This document shows positions 5,569-5,679 of a DNA stretch of 5,679 nt, piece after piece. Source of the DNA: Deltaproteobacteria bacterium (GTDB lineage Bacteria; Desulfobacterota; UBA8473). Location of the stretch: positions 1-5,679 of the forward strand of contig JAUXFK010000188.1 of the NCBI GenBank assembly GCA_030623035.1, given 5' to 3'. The first letter of the stretch is position 1; the number at the start of each line of letters is the position of its first letter. The translations under genes were made by a program, and so were the position numbers. The notes beneath the pieces were generated by a model, which worked only from the letters and a program-made list of their open reading frames with translations, was not told the DNA's origin and ran no database searches.

Positions 5569-5652
5569 TGTATTGCTTACAGACGTCGTGATGGGCGCTT
5601 CTTGGTCAGGTTCCTGGACTTCCGACCTGTGTGCATTGCCGGCAGCAACTGA
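5569..5652 (+). pseudogene. Possible HicB-like antitoxin remnant
   Basis: The plus strand frame from 5569 to TGA 5650-5652 reads CIAYRRRDGRFLVRFLDF and then RPVCIAGSN. The pattern Y-x(3)-DG-x-F-x-V-x-F-x-DF-x-P-x(3)-x-AG resembles the N-terminal sheet of HicB-family antitoxins (typically DG-x-x-V-x-FPDLPGC-x-T-x-GD). The frame has no ATG start, opens only at the upstream TAAAGTG repeat, and stops just after the motif. A second frame (A-A-T-E-K-V-L-K-K) would continue in the style of the next helix, so a frameshift is possible. This stretch also looks more GC-rich than its surroundings. The match is short and may be coincidence. Confidence 0.22.
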
Positions 5653-5679
5653 AAAAGTTTTAAAAAAATGATACCGAAA

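Noticed and set aside
5586..5650. Minus-strand small basic open frame starting MHTGRKSRN
   Set aside because: Only 19 codons, no convincing ribosome binding site, and simply antisense to the HicB-like stretch.
1..5679. CRISPR array, insertion sequence ends or a new multi-gene defence system
   Set aside because: The only repeats are the short TAAAGTG cluster and small inverted repeats; there is no spacer-repeat pattern, transposase, or defence gene among the intact genes.

Overview
The window is a moderately AT-rich stretch of bacterial chromosome in which nearly every recognisable gene is on the minus strand. Read right to left, the order is: adenosylcobalamin-dependent acyl-CoA mutase large subunit, mutase small (B12-binding) subunit, thymidylate kinase (tmk), DNA polymerase III delta-prime (holB), the PSP1/RicT-type iron-sulfur protein (ricT), preprotein translocase subunit secG, and a tRNA-Leu(GAG). 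The gene set fits a bacterium that uses coenzyme B12 in acyl-CoA metabolism. An anaerobic lineage such as Planctomycetota/Brocadiales or Desulfobacterota is possible, but nothing here fixes the phylum.

The two mutase genes, tmk, holB and ricT are packed with overlaps or spacers of at most 54 bases and look like one operon. tmk-holB-ricT is a known conserved neighbourhood (as in Bacillus subtilis) for nucleotide supply, clamp loading and RNA processing. A mutase at its head is less expected. A consensus TATAAT lies just before the mutase Shine-Dalgarno sequence, behind a cluster of TAAAGTG direct repeats. secG follows ricT after a 204-base spacer that has its own candidate promoter, and tRNA-Leu(GAG) follows secG by 34 bases, the same pairing as secG-leuU in Escherichia coli.

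The main finding is in the mutase. It would usually be annotated methylmalonyl-CoA mutase, but the two residues that recognise the methylmalonyl carboxylate (Tyr89 and Arg207 in the Propionibacterium enzyme) are Phe and Gln here. That is the isobutyryl-CoA mutase signature. Further unusual substitutions (RMFSGF, and His in place of a conserved Asp) sit close to the substrate region, so the substrate may be isobutyryl/butyryl-CoA or something not yet assigned.

The two ends of the window look accessory. On the left, the 3' end of a GxxExxY-family gene runs convergently into the tRNA. On the right, 160 bases of locally more GC-rich sequence contain what may be a decayed HicB-like fragment. I see no CRISPR array, insertion sequence or rRNA, and no clearly new multi-gene system.
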